DNA from: Kordia zhangzhouensis
GTDB taxonomy: Bacteria > Bacteroidota > Bacteroidia > Flavobacteriales > Flavobacteriaceae
Length of the DNA: 64,000 bases
NCBI RefSeq assembly: GCF_001005305.1
Contig: NZ_LBMH01000008.1
Span: 89,516 to 153,515, forward strand
Direction of reading: 5' to 3'
Shown here: positions 56,369 through 63,905 of the stretch, one piece after another
Numbering within the stretch: position 1 is the first letter of the stretch
Layout of the letters: every line of letters begins with the position of its first letter
The notes under the pieces: generated by a model
Told to the model about the DNA's origin: nothing
Databases searched by the model: none
What the model saw: only the letters and a program-made list of their open reading frames with translations
Made by a program: the position numbers and the translations under genes

Positions 56369-56725
56369 ATGGAACAAACAGCACTTAAAATGTTAAGATA
56401 TAAAGGCAAAGAATATCCTTGTTGCACAAGTTTAACTATGGGTATTATTGGAGGAAAATGGAAGACAGTAATTTTGTATCATTTGTTGCATGAAACTCTT
56501 CGATACAATGAGTTGCGAAAACTCATGCCCAATGTAACTGAACGCACTTTAAGTTTACAATTGAAAGCCTTGGAAGATGATGGTTTAGTTATACGAAAAG
56601 TATATACCTCTAAGCCACCATTAAAAGTAGAATATTCTTTAACAGATTTTGGCAAAACTTTAACTCCGCTAATTCAGTCTATTGCAGATTGGGGCGATTT
56701 TGTAGTAAAACAAGCTGCACAATAG
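56369..56725 (+). CDS. HxlR family transcriptional regulator
   Basis: A 118-residue winged-helix regulator. GGKWKTVILYHLLHETLRYNELRKL, NVTERTLSLQLKALEDDGLV and VEYSLTDFGKTLTPLI follow the HxlR/MarR-like pattern. CC at residues 18-19 (YPCCTS) lies where redox-sensing members carry their cysteine. It is divergent from the nitroreductase gene, with inverted repeats between them. Confidence 0.92.
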   Translation: MEQTALKMLRYKGKEYPCCTSLTMGIIGGKWKTVILYHLLHETLRYNELRKLMPNVTERTLSLQLKALEDDGLVIRKVYTSKPPLKVEYSLTDFGKTLTPLIQSIADWGDFVVKQAAQ

Positions 56726-56729
56726 AATA

Positions 56730-58181
56730 CTATTCATTTTCTAATTGCTCAATAGCTTGTAGAATGTTATGTTTGTCTGCATCCAAATTATTGACAATAC
56801 TTCGAAAAAAAGCTTGTCGGTCTTTTAAATAATTCAATTCGTAAGTAACAGGAATGCCTTTATTTTCATAAGAATTTCCATGAGTATCCATATACACTTC
56901 GTTTGATAAAGCCACTATCCAACCATTAGGAAGTTTCTTTTCTAATGAAGTAGATGTAGCGCCAGATGTTGCCGAACCGATTCGTTTTACAGTTGGCATT
57001 GCCATGGTAGCAATAGAGAATGCTTCGGCGGCACTTCCAGTTTGTGGGGAAGTGAGTACATACAAAGGTTTTGTATATGCATTCTTGGTTCCTTTTATGT
57101 AGATAGGTAATGTAGCTGTATGCTTTCTTCCGTATTTTAATTGTTGTGTTGCTACGAGCAGTTCTTTTTCAGGAATAAATCTGCTCAAAATTTCAAAAGA
57201 AACTGCATCTTGTCCGCCACCATTAAAACGAATATCTATTACCATAGATTGCATTTGGGAGAGATCGGTCATTACCATATCCATAATTTTAGCAACTTCC
57301 GAGACTTCTTCATTAATGTACTGTCCGTCATACATCTTATGAAAAGTTTCAACAAAAGCATCTACATATCCTACAGCATCTATTCGTTGTTGAGGGACTT
57401 CAAGATTGGCAAAAAGCCACATGGTTTTTACTTGAATATACCCGATGCTGTCATTCATTTTTCCCCATTGTATCAAAGGAAATCGTAATCGGTAGTCTCT
57501 CGTTAGGTCTTCTTGTAAATGATGATTAGCAACCATTCCGGCTACTTGAATATCTCCATATTCTGACAATTTTTCTGTAGAATCCTCTATTTTTTCTTTT
57601 TCTGTTGAGGAGGCTTCTAACGCTTCATATAGAGAGTCTGAAGCTTCAAGAAAAGCGTGATTATCACCTAATAATTCCAAAGTTTCCTCTATAACTTGAT
57701 AGAACTCGAGTTCGGTGGATTGACTCGTTAATTTGCTTTTTTGACTTATATATAAACTGTCCCAATCGATTTGATTTAATTCAAAAAAAGCATAGTGTTC
57801 TTTTATATTTTCGGCAAAAACCTCAAAATTGTATAATGGATCTGTATTTTTTAATTCGGAAACTGTTGGTTTGCAATGAGTTGGTAATGTTTTTTTTTTA
57901 GAGAACTTATACGTGATAACTCCTTTAAGAAGTGAAAGAGTATCATTTTTAATAGACAAAGCAGGAAGCATTTCTTTAAGCAGTCCTTTCCTTCTAGGGA
58001 TGCATGAAATGGAAGTAATGTCATATAATTGATATGTTGTGCTATCGCTAATTTCCATAATCCATCCTGAACCAATTGATTCCCAAATTCCATTAATAGA
58101 TTCTTTTTCTTTGGTTGTAGTGGTTTGACAAGAAAATAGAATAAAACTGCACACAATAAATGTAAAGAAGTGCTTTGGCAT
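56730..58181 (-). CDS. S41 family peptidase lipoprotein
   Basis: A 483-residue lipoprotein (lipobox LFSC, Cys18). The N-terminal part (20-110) is beta-rich. The C-terminal half is an S41/tail-specific protease domain: SMVIDIRFNGGGQDAVSFE, YVLTSPQTGSAAEAFSIA with the catalytic serine, and RIGSATSGATSTSLEKKLPNGW. No PDZ domain is obvious, unlike CtpA. Likely surface or periplasmic processing or degradation; substrate unknown. It ends four bases from the convergent HxlR stop. Confidence 0.87.
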   Translation of the reverse strand: MPKHFFTFIVCSFILFSCQTTTTKEKESINGIWESIGSGWIMEISDSTTYQLYDITSISCIPRRKGLLKEMLPALSIKNDTLSLLKGVITYKFSKKKTLPTHCKPTVSELKNTDPLYNFEVFAENIKEHYAFFELNQIDWDSLYISQKSKLTSQSTELEFYQVIEETLELLGDNHAFLEASDSLYEALEASSTEKEKIEDSTEKLSEYGDIQVAGMVANHHLQEDLTRDYRLRFPLIQWGKMNDSIGYIQVKTMWLFANLEVPQQRIDAVGYVDAFVETFHKMYDGQYINEEVSEVAKIMDMVMTDLSQMQSMVIDIRFNGGGQDAVSFEILSRFIPEKELLVATQQLKYGRKHTATLPIYIKGTKNAYTKPLYVLTSPQTGSAAEAFSIATMAMPTVKRIGSATSGATSTSLEKKLPNGWIVALSNEVYMDTHGNSYENKGIPVTYELNYLKDRQAFFRSIVNNLDADKHNILQAIEQLENE

Positions 58182-58257
58182 AATGATGTGTTTATACCAA
58201 TGAGAACGCTTTTATTGAATTGTTACAGTTTTAATTGAAAGAGGATTGTTAAAAAAA

Positions 58258-58710
58258 TTACTCAAACACAATAGGGAGTTGCGTATTATCAATTTTAACA
58301 ATGTAAAAAGGCTGTGTCATAATCATAGAGACATTGCCACTAGGAGCTATATTCGTAACAGTTACTACAATACGATTAGTAGTAGCTGTAAGTTGAATAT
58401 CTAAATGGTAACCACCGCTAGTTCTTACTTCATCAAAAACAGCAATTACTCTATGCGTAGAAAAATCAATATCGGTTTCTGTGAAAGTATTTGAAGTGGT
58501 ATTGACAGCATTCATTTGAGCAATTAAATTTGTCCAAGTGGTAACATCTGAAATAATCATGTGCTTTTTACGAATGCCTTCTTCACCGTTTCCATGTAAA
58601 TTTCCTTTGGCAATCAGCGTAGACTCAATAGTAGTCACTTTTGTGTTGTTTTTTTGAGAACTACAGCTTATTAAAAATAGTAAAGCCAATAGTATGTAGA
58701 AATTTTTCAT
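58258..58710 (-). CDS. PrcB-like lipoprotein
   Basis: A 150-residue lipoprotein (lipobox LISC, Cys16). The C-terminal half follows the PrcB_C pattern: VIAVFDEVRTSGGYHLDIQL, then VTVTNIAPSGNVSMIMTQPF and YIVKI. PrcB in Treponema is part of a protease complex; the role here is unknown, though it sits next to a lipoprotein S41 protease gene with 76 bases between them on the same strand. Confidence 0.68.
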   Translation of the reverse strand: MKNFYILLALLFLISCSSQKNNTKVTTIESTLIAKGNLHGNGEEGIRKKHMIISDVTTWTNLIAQMNAVNTTSNTFTETDIDFSTHRVIAVFDEVRTSGGYHLDIQLTATTNRIVVTVTNIAPSGNVSMIMTQPFYIVKIDNTQLPIVFE

Positions 58711-58728
58711 AGATGTTTTACGGTTTAG

Positions 58729-59019
58729 TTAGTGTTTTGAAAGTTTGTCATTTCCTTTTTTATAATCGGCGAGTCTTTTTACGAGTGTATCAGTAAATGA
58801 GGTTTCTCTTTCTACTAAGATTTTTATTGGTTTGAATTTTGCCAAATTCTCCAATTTAGATTGTCTTTTCTCAGAATCTAAATCGTCAATAACGATTGCA
58901 GAGTAGTCAGACGTATTTGTAAAATGGAATGTTCCCAATATGTTTATTTTAGGTAGTAGCGATTGATTATTATTTTTAGTTTTATTAGTAACGCAGCGGG
59001 TTTTTCTAGGGAATGTATT
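58729..59019 (-). pseudogene. DUF5694 remnant, 5' part only
   Basis: An open frame from 59019 to the TAA at 58729 without an ATG. It encodes PKINILGTFHFTNTSDY, VIDDLDSEKRQSKLENLAKF and KPIKILVERE, the N-terminal signature of DUF5694 proteins (which run well over 200 residues). The frame stops after about 97 codons, and the rest of the domain is missing. It is squeezed between the PrcB-like and serine hydrolase genes, so deletion of both ends is likely. A TTG at 58938 could still allow a 69-residue product. Confidence 0.6.
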
Positions 59020-59032
59020 TTAGCTGAGAAAT

Positions 59033-60067
59033 TTATATTTTTTGTCTTTTCAGTATTTTAACAATTCTACTGTTTATAATCTCAGATAAGTTCCAATAAT
59101 ACAACTTAGGGTCAGTAGTGCTATAAAAGGCAACAACAACGGCGTCAAGATCTTTATCATAATTGGCAAAACTTTGGTATCCAGGAACCCAACCAGCATG
59201 TTCATATTCATAAATAGACGTATATATTTCTTGTTCTTCTGGTTCAAACAAAGATCCATCATTCAATGCTCTCAAAAAAGTACCTACATCTTCCGCCGTA
59301 GCATGCATGCCATAATCATTTGTTTTTAAGTCAGAAGAATATCCTACATGATAGCCACTCATTACATCATCAATATTCACTTCACTTAGTGAACTAAAAG
59401 TATTCTTAAGATGTAGCGGGTTTAAAATTTTTTCTTGAATAAATTGAAAATTGTCATATCCTAAAACATTATCCATAATCTTGTTGATTAAAAGATAGTT
59501 TGTATTGCAATATTCATAATCTTTACCGGGTTCAAAATGGGCAGGCATATCTAAAATCAAAGCAAGACTTTCTTCGTAGGTTGTTGTTGGAGCCGCCCAA
59601 AAATCGGGAGCATCTGTAAAATTAGGTAAGCCACTTTTATGCTGAATCATGAATCGCAAAGTAATTTTATCAGCATTTTCAATTCTTCCCACAAGTTCGG
59701 GTAAATAATCAGCAATGGTTTTATCTAAAGAAAGTTGTTCATTATGTACCAATTTTGTTACCGCCACTGCATCATATAGCTTACTAATGCTAGCAATCTT
59801 AAATAACGCATGCGGATTGGCAGGCGTTTTAGATTCTCGATGATGCCAACCAGAAGCTACATATTGAGGAGGCTTTCCCGTTTGATTGATATATACAATC
59901 ATTCCTTCAAAACCATGATTTATGGCCTCATTTAACTGTTCTTGAACTGTATTGGGTAGGGGAAGTATCCACGCTTTTACTAATAACCAAGGAACAAAAA
60001 ATAAGGAAGCTATCGAGGCAACTATAAACGTTATCTTCAGAAATTTTTTCGTTTGTTTCTTTCTCAT
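59033..60067 (-). CDS. membrane-anchored serine hydrolase, copy 2
   Basis: A 344-residue protein with the same build as the one at 53253-54290: N-terminal membrane anchor (FIVASIASLFFVPWLLVKAW), SxxK in KIASISKLYDAVA, YxN in YCNTNY, and HAGWVPGYQSFANYDKDLDA at the C-terminus. The two proteins align without large gaps and share most motifs, so they are paralogues from a duplication followed by insertion of other genes. Substrate unknown. Confidence 0.88.
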   Translation of the reverse strand: MRKKQTKKFLKITFIVASIASLFFVPWLLVKAWILPLPNTVQEQLNEAINHGFEGMIVYINQTGKPPQYVASGWHHRESKTPANPHALFKIASISKLYDAVAVTKLVHNEQLSLDKTIADYLPELVGRIENADKITLRFMIQHKSGLPNFTDAPDFWAAPTTTYEESLALILDMPAHFEPGKDYEYCNTNYLLINKIMDNVLGYDNFQFIQEKILNPLHLKNTFSSLSEVNIDDVMSGYHVGYSSDLKTNDYGMHATAEDVGTFLRALNDGSLFEPEEQEIYTSIYEYEHAGWVPGYQSFANYDKDLDAVVVAFYSTTDPKLYYWNLSEIINSRIVKILKRQKI

Positions 60068-60302
60068 TATTTAGTAGTGCTTGAATTGCTCTTGTAAATA
60101 TAGACAAATTAAAAACGTGCCAACACTGATAAATAATTTGGTAGCTTCAGAAACTAATAAATTTTCACAGATGTGATAAAATAGGTTGTCCCAGAGAGTT
60201 ATTCTAACTTTTACTATTTTTTAAAATTGAGTGATTCTGACTGTTAGCAAACTATGTTGGTTGATTTGTAGATGCTGTTTTGCAACATTTTTACATTCTA
60301 AA

Positions 60303-60755
60303 TTATTTATTTCGTTCTAATATTTTTTCTTTATCAGTTGAGTGAATTTCAAAAAATATAATTCCACTATCAACGATTTTAACTTCAAAATTGCGTTTAA
60401 TTTCATATCTATTATCCAAATCATTCGACAAGTACACAAATCCTAAAAATAGAATTCCAAATCCAATCCAAAACATAGTAGAAATGAGTTTAGGAATGTT
60501 AATCTTCCAAAATCGGTTAACGATTAAAGTTATCATTAGCCAAAAGACAAAATAGATCAGAAAATTGATTGTCATTTCAGTCAAAAAATATTGTGTCGAA
60601 AGTGAAGTGTGAAAACCTCTGCATTTATAAATTAGAGGGAATCCATAAAGGAATTCGTAAGTTTCGTTATTAATAATTCCATAACTCCATTTTGTAATGA
60701 TTCCGAATGAAATTAAAGTCAGAGGTAAAGTCATTCGAAATATTAAATTTTTCAT
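60303..60755 (-). CDS. four-helix membrane protein of unknown function
   Basis: A 150-residue protein with a first helix near the N-terminus (LPLTLISFGIITKW), further helices at about 55-80 and 89-111 (STMFWIGFGILFLGFVYLS) and a soluble C-terminal tail (RNFEVKIVDSGIIFFEIHS). I recognise no family. It is isolated: about 235 non-coding bases separate it from the serine hydrolase gene and about 115 from the YdeI-like gene. Confidence 0.55.
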   Translation of the reverse strand: MKNLIFRMTLPLTLISFGIITKWSYGIINNETYEFLYGFPLIYKCRGFHTSLSTQYFLTEMTINFLIYFVFWLMITLIVNRFWKINIPKLISTMFWIGFGILFLGFVYLSNDLDNRYEIKRNFEVKIVDSGIIFFEIHSTDKEKILERNK

Positions 60756-60870
60756 CTATTAAAGTTTGAGAGGAATAAGTATAGGTCTGTAATAGGAGTA
60801 AAGGTACTGATTTTTCAAATTATGTCTAGGGATATCTATTCCTTATACAACACATTGGCAATACCATTTT

Positions 60871-61449
60871 TTATCGTTCATTCATTCCTTTTCCGTTAAA
60901 GATTTTTGGTTTTGCCTTTTCAATTCTTGAAGTTCTTGTTTTGGACTGTTTGGCTTGTGAAAAGTATAGCAAATACCCTCTTTGTCGTCCAGGTGTCAAA
61001 TTGTAAAATGCAGTTTTAAATTCTAAGTCATTTTTAAATATGTGTTCGAGTTCTTCGGGCATTTCATATTCCGAAGTTTTTTTCATGTTAACTTCCAACC
61101 CTGCCTTTTCTACTTCTATTGCTTCAAAAATATAAGCTTTGATAACTGCTTTTAAATCATTGATTTGTTTCTTGTCTGTAAACCGTAATTGCCGAGCCGA
61201 TTGTACGTTTTCGGTCTGTTGTACCAAAATATTTTCGGTATCTTTTACTAAGGCACCTTTGTGAAAAAGTAAAGCACAATATTCCTTAAATCCGTGAATC
61301 AGAACTATATTTTTACCTTGAAAAGTATAGCAAGGGTGCATCCATTTAAAATCTTCGGTAAGCCCACATTCCAAGCAAATTTCTCTCAATAGGACAGTTT
61401 CCTCTTTCCAACTCTTACTGTTATCTATATAGTTGTCAACTTTTTCCAT
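60871..61449 (-). CDS. YdeI/OmpD-associated family protein
   Basis: A 192-residue protein with a DUF1801-like domain (about 14-110; LTEDFKWMHPCYTFQGKNI, HKGALVKDTENI) and the YdeI C-terminal block (EYEMPEELEHIFKNDLEFK, FYNLTPGRQRGYLLYFSQAK, KTRTSRIEKAKPKIFNGKG). A fold related to antibiotic-type or iron-binding proteins has been suggested for this family; function unknown. ATG 61449 is preferred; ATG 61500 would add 17 poorly conserved residues. Confidence 0.87.
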   Translation of the reverse strand: MEKVDNYIDNSKSWKEETVLLREICLECGLTEDFKWMHPCYTFQGKNIVLIHGFKEYCALLFHKGALVKDTENILVQQTENVQSARQLRFTDKKQINDLKAVIKAYIFEAIEVEKAGLEVNMKKTSEYEMPEELEHIFKNDLEFKTAFYNLTPGRQRGYLLYFSQAKQSKTRTSRIEKAKPKIFNGKGMNER

Positions 61450-61533
61450 GTGTAGCCTTGTTTTTGTAGTGCTTTTATTTATACGGTTCACACCATTCAT
61501 TCAATCTATTATACACTTTGCCGTATGCAGTCT

Positions 61534-61743
61534 TTATTTTTTGTTGATTTTGCAAGTTTTAATTCCAAATGGAGCATAAAGTGGACAAAAACTAATCACA
61601 CTTGTTAAAACGAAAACTCCCGCTAAAACCAATAAAACAATACCTAATGTACCTGGGATTGTTCCTGTAAAATAAAGAATACCAACTATTGCAGCGATTA
61701 TAACTCTTATAATTCTGTCTGCTGAACCCATATTTTTTGTCAT
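61534..61743 (-). CDS. DUF2892 membrane protein
   Basis: A 69-residue protein with MTKNMGSADRIIRVIIAAIV and two hydrophobic helices (GILYFTGTIPGTLGIVLLVL; VFVLTSVISFCPLYAPFGI), ending in CKINKK. The N-terminal start and the C-P-L-Y-x-P-x-G-I motif are typical of YgaP-like DUF2892 proteins, often linked to thiol or sulfide stress. It lies 75 bases downstream of the Crp/Fnr gene on the same strand. Confidence 0.87.
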   Translation of the reverse strand: MTKNMGSADRIIRVIIAAIVGILYFTGTIPGTLGIVLLVLAGVFVLTSVISFCPLYAPFGIKTCKINKK

Positions 61744-61818
61744 AATTGAAAATTTTAAATAATTAAAAGATTACCTTACAAAGGTACATAGTTGTTTATA
61801 GCTATGCAGTGACTACAG

Positions 61819-62445
61819 TCACCACTCGTTAATAATTTTTAGGTTACCTGATTTTTGTTCAACTTTTCCATCTGTTTCAAGCTTTTTTAAAACTCTAGTA
61901 ATCACTTCACGAGCAGTTCCTAATTCATTTGCTATTTGAGAATGGCTCATTTTAACAGAATTGTTATGACTTAATTCAGTTTTCTTTTTTAAATGGTCGT
62001 ATAATCTTTTATCCATTTTGTCCAATAACAAGCTACCTATTGTATCTAAAAGCTCCGAATATCTCAAATTAAACTGATTGTAAAATAGTTCGTTAAAGTC
62101 TGGGTATTCTTTTAACCAAGCAGGTAACAAATGAACGGGTAATAAAAGGACTGTTGAATTTTCTTCTGTTTTGGCAAATACTTTACTAGGTGTATTTTTT
62201 AACGCAGCATAAAAAGTCATCACGCAGCTTTGATCTGGTTCAATATAGTAGAGTAGTAATTCTTTGTCATTAAATCTAGAATATACTTTTATGAGTCCAT
62301 TAATAACAATCGGTAAAACTTTGACGTACTGTTGTTCTCTTAAAATTTCTGTTCCTTTTGAAAACTCCTTAACGGTTGATGCACTACATATTTTTTCTAC
62401 TAAATCAGTTTTTAAGAAAGACAATATTTTTTTGTCAAAATTCAT
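61819..62445 (-). CDS. Crp/Fnr family transcriptional regulator
   Basis: A 208-residue regulator with an N-terminal cyclic-nucleotide-binding-like jelly roll (about 15-120) and a winged helix (about 150-208) with KMSHSQIANELGTAREVITR and VLKKLETDGKVEQKSG. The effector-domain residues contacting cAMP in E. coli Crp are not evident, so a different ligand or none is likely. DUF2892 is immediately downstream and may be its target. Confidence 0.9.
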   Translation of the reverse strand: MNFDKKILSFLKTDLVEKICSASTVKEFSKGTEILREQQYVKVLPIVINGLIKVYSRFNDKELLLYYIEPDQSCVMTFYAALKNTPSKVFAKTEENSTVLLLPVHLLPAWLKEYPDFNELFYNQFNLRYSELLDTIGSLLLDKMDKRLYDHLKKKTELSHNNSVKMSHSQIANELGTAREVITRVLKKLETDGKVEQKSGNLKIINEW

Positions 62446-62510
62446 TTTGCATCATTTTAATAGGTTGCACATAACGTATTTGTATATCTTATTCTATACA
62501 AAGTAAGAAA

Positions 62511-62606
62511 ATGTATCAAGAAAAAGTTTTCAACAATTTCCAGTTAAGTGATTGTATTCCTAAAGAGAACTTTTATCGTCGTTTGTTGGCAGTTTTAATC
62601 TATTAA
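62511..62606 (+). mobile_element. transposase N-terminal fragment (IS1182-like)
   Basis: ATG 62511 opens a 31-codon frame encoding MYQEKVFNNFQLSDCIPKEN and FYRRLLAVL, which resembles the N-terminus of Bacteroidota IS1182-type transposases. The frame stops at 62604-62606 and no more of the element is found, so this is a scrap of a deleted insertion sequence. Confidence 0.55.
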
Positions 62607-62663
62607 TTTACAGTAAAATGTTCTTTAAAAAGGCAATTCTCGTTTTTATAAAATCATAGGTTT

Positions 62664-62689
62664 GCGCAACGGTTATCATTGTTACCTGC
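62664..62689 (-). repeat. short cassette border element 1
   Basis: GCGCAACGGTTATCATTGTTACCTGC: an AAC-GG half at the left and a CATTGTT half at the right, like the ends of the longer element at 63171-63306 but with the centre missing. The GTTACCTGC at 62681-62689 is complementary to GCAGGTAAC at 63171-63179. Confidence 0.55.
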
Positions 62690-62797
62690 TGGCTTTTTTT
62701 AATTTATGTTCGTCATATTCGAACTTGTGGGATTTTCCACTTTGTTCAGGATTCCAGCCTAAATTTTTAGCTTGTCTTATTATTGTCCTTGATTTTT

Positions 62798-63157
62798 TTA
62801 GTCAATGTGATCTTCAAACCATTTATTTCCGCAGTGTCTGCATTGTCTTGCTTTAGGTGTTCTCGCTAACTTTTGACAATTCGGACAATTGTTTAGAAAG
62901 ATTTCTTCTCTATGTTCCTTTAATATTCGGCTCGCTGTGTTTATAAAAAATTCTGTTTCTCCATTTTTGATTAATTCAAGAGCTTCTTTATCAGTCGTTA
63001 TCCAACCTTTACGTTTATAAATTTTATATCGAGATGAGCTTTCAGGTTCTCCATTAAGTTTAAATAACGAATTTATATGACGATAAGCGATATTTTCCTT
63101 TACGTTGAAATATTTATGGTAGTGATTTGAAATATATCTTGCTGTTTCTATCTTCAT
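62798..63157 (-). CDS. zinc-ribbon protein in cassette-like unit A, probably frameshifted
   Basis: A 119-residue protein of unknown family. The C-terminal CPNCQKLARTPKARQCRHCG is a zinc ribbon with two CxxC knuckles. The frame stops at a TAA next to a run of seven A residues. Continuing in the -1 frame gives LKKSRTIIRQAKNLGWNPEQ and SGKSHKFEYDEHKLKKASR, ending in a TAA inside the border arm at 62682-62684. This looks like a one-base deletion in an original gene of about 158 codons. The start lies 13 bases inside the other border arm. Confidence 0.6.
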   Translation of the reverse strand: MKIETARYISNHYHKYFNVKENIAYRHINSLFKLNGEPESSSRYKIYKRKGWITTDKEALELIKNGETEFFINTASRILKEHREEIFLNNCPNCQKLARTPKARQCRHCGNKWFEDHID

Positions 63158-63170
63158 CGGTTTTTAGCTT

Positions 63171-63306
63171 GCAGGTAACGGTCTAGTGTATGATTTCGTT
63201 GCGTGTTTAAGCACTAAAGTTAGCAAATAAATCACAGATAGAAAGTCCGCGAGGACTTTCGTAAGTAGGCGAGAACAAGCAATTACTTATAGCCATTGTT
63301 AGCAGC
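63171..63306 (-). repeat. cassette-separating hairpin element 2
   Basis: A 136-base element between two genes. Left end GCAGGTAACGG, right end GCCATTGTTAGCAGC; the inner parts (TAAC-GG and CC-ATT-GTTA) pair with a three-base bulge. The centre has a perfect 8-bp hairpin with a GCGA (GNRA) loop, GAAAGTCC-GCGA-GGACTTTC (63241-63260). I recall similar sequences scattered through Flavobacteriia genomes; this must be verified. Compare integron attC sites: hairpin, AAC...GTT ends. Confidence 0.6.
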
Positions 63307-63319
63307 TGGTTTTTTTTAT

Positions 63320-63889
63320 TTATATATAGAAATATTTCCACAACCAAATTCCAGAGTAATTGGTTATGCACATATCTTTTATTTTAAAGGTAATTATTTT
63401 GTCATTAGGTTTTGGTTTAATATTTTCTCCATTCATTAATTGTTTGAATAGATATGATTTTTCTTTAAACCACTTTTCTTTTTGATTTGTTGAAACTGCG
63501 TATACTTTTAAGTAATTTTTATTTTCGGTCAATTCAGTCACAATGTCGTCAAGAATTGAATCATCTTGAAATTCAGAATCAGATTCTTTATCAATCCAAC
63601 CATTATCTTTTAAAACTTGAATTCCGTTATTAAGGTTAGGTTTATCTTTTAATTCTATTTCAAAATTTATATCAATCAATCCATATTTTGCTATAGTTCC
63701 TTTTATGCTATTACTTTCATTTGATTTCACTTGTACATTAAGGCTTTCTTCCACAAGAAGCTTTATTTCTTCTGCAATTTCTTCTCCACTTTTGGATATA
63801 TTAATTGGGATTTCAATTCCGACGTAATCAGTTAATGAATTATATGCTAATTCTCTATTTATTGTTCTTAATGTGCTTATACTATTCAC
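63320..63889 (-). CDS. unknown protein in cassette-like unit B
   Basis: A 189-residue protein with no family I recognise. The first part (DYVGIEIPINISKSGEEIAE) looks like a small alpha/beta domain; the rest is acidic and strand-rich, ending ITNYSGIWLWKYFYI. No signal peptide or membrane helix. The start is GTG 63889, because an in-frame TAA lies four codons upstream and no ATG is near. The coding region fits tightly between border arms at 63298-63306 and 63906-63914. Confidence 0.65.
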   Translation of the reverse strand: MNSISTLRTINRELAYNSLTDYVGIEIPINISKSGEEIAEEIKLLVEESLNVQVKSNESNSIKGTIAKYGLIDINFEIELKDKPNLNNGIQVLKDNGWIDKESDSEFQDDSILDDIVTELTENKNYLKVYAVSTNQKEKWFKEKSYLFKQLMNGENIKPKPNDKIITFKIKDMCITNYSGIWLWKYFYI

Positions 63890-63905
63890 GGTCGTTTCTT
63901 AACTT

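Noticed and set aside
62662..62856. 64-codon plus-strand open frame across cassette border element 1
   Set aside because: It overlaps the border element and the antisense of the cassette A gene, and has no protein features.
63171..63306. Direct call as a classical integron attC site
   Set aside because: The ends do not match RYYYAAC/GTTRRRY and no integrase gene is visible, so it is reported only as cassette-like.
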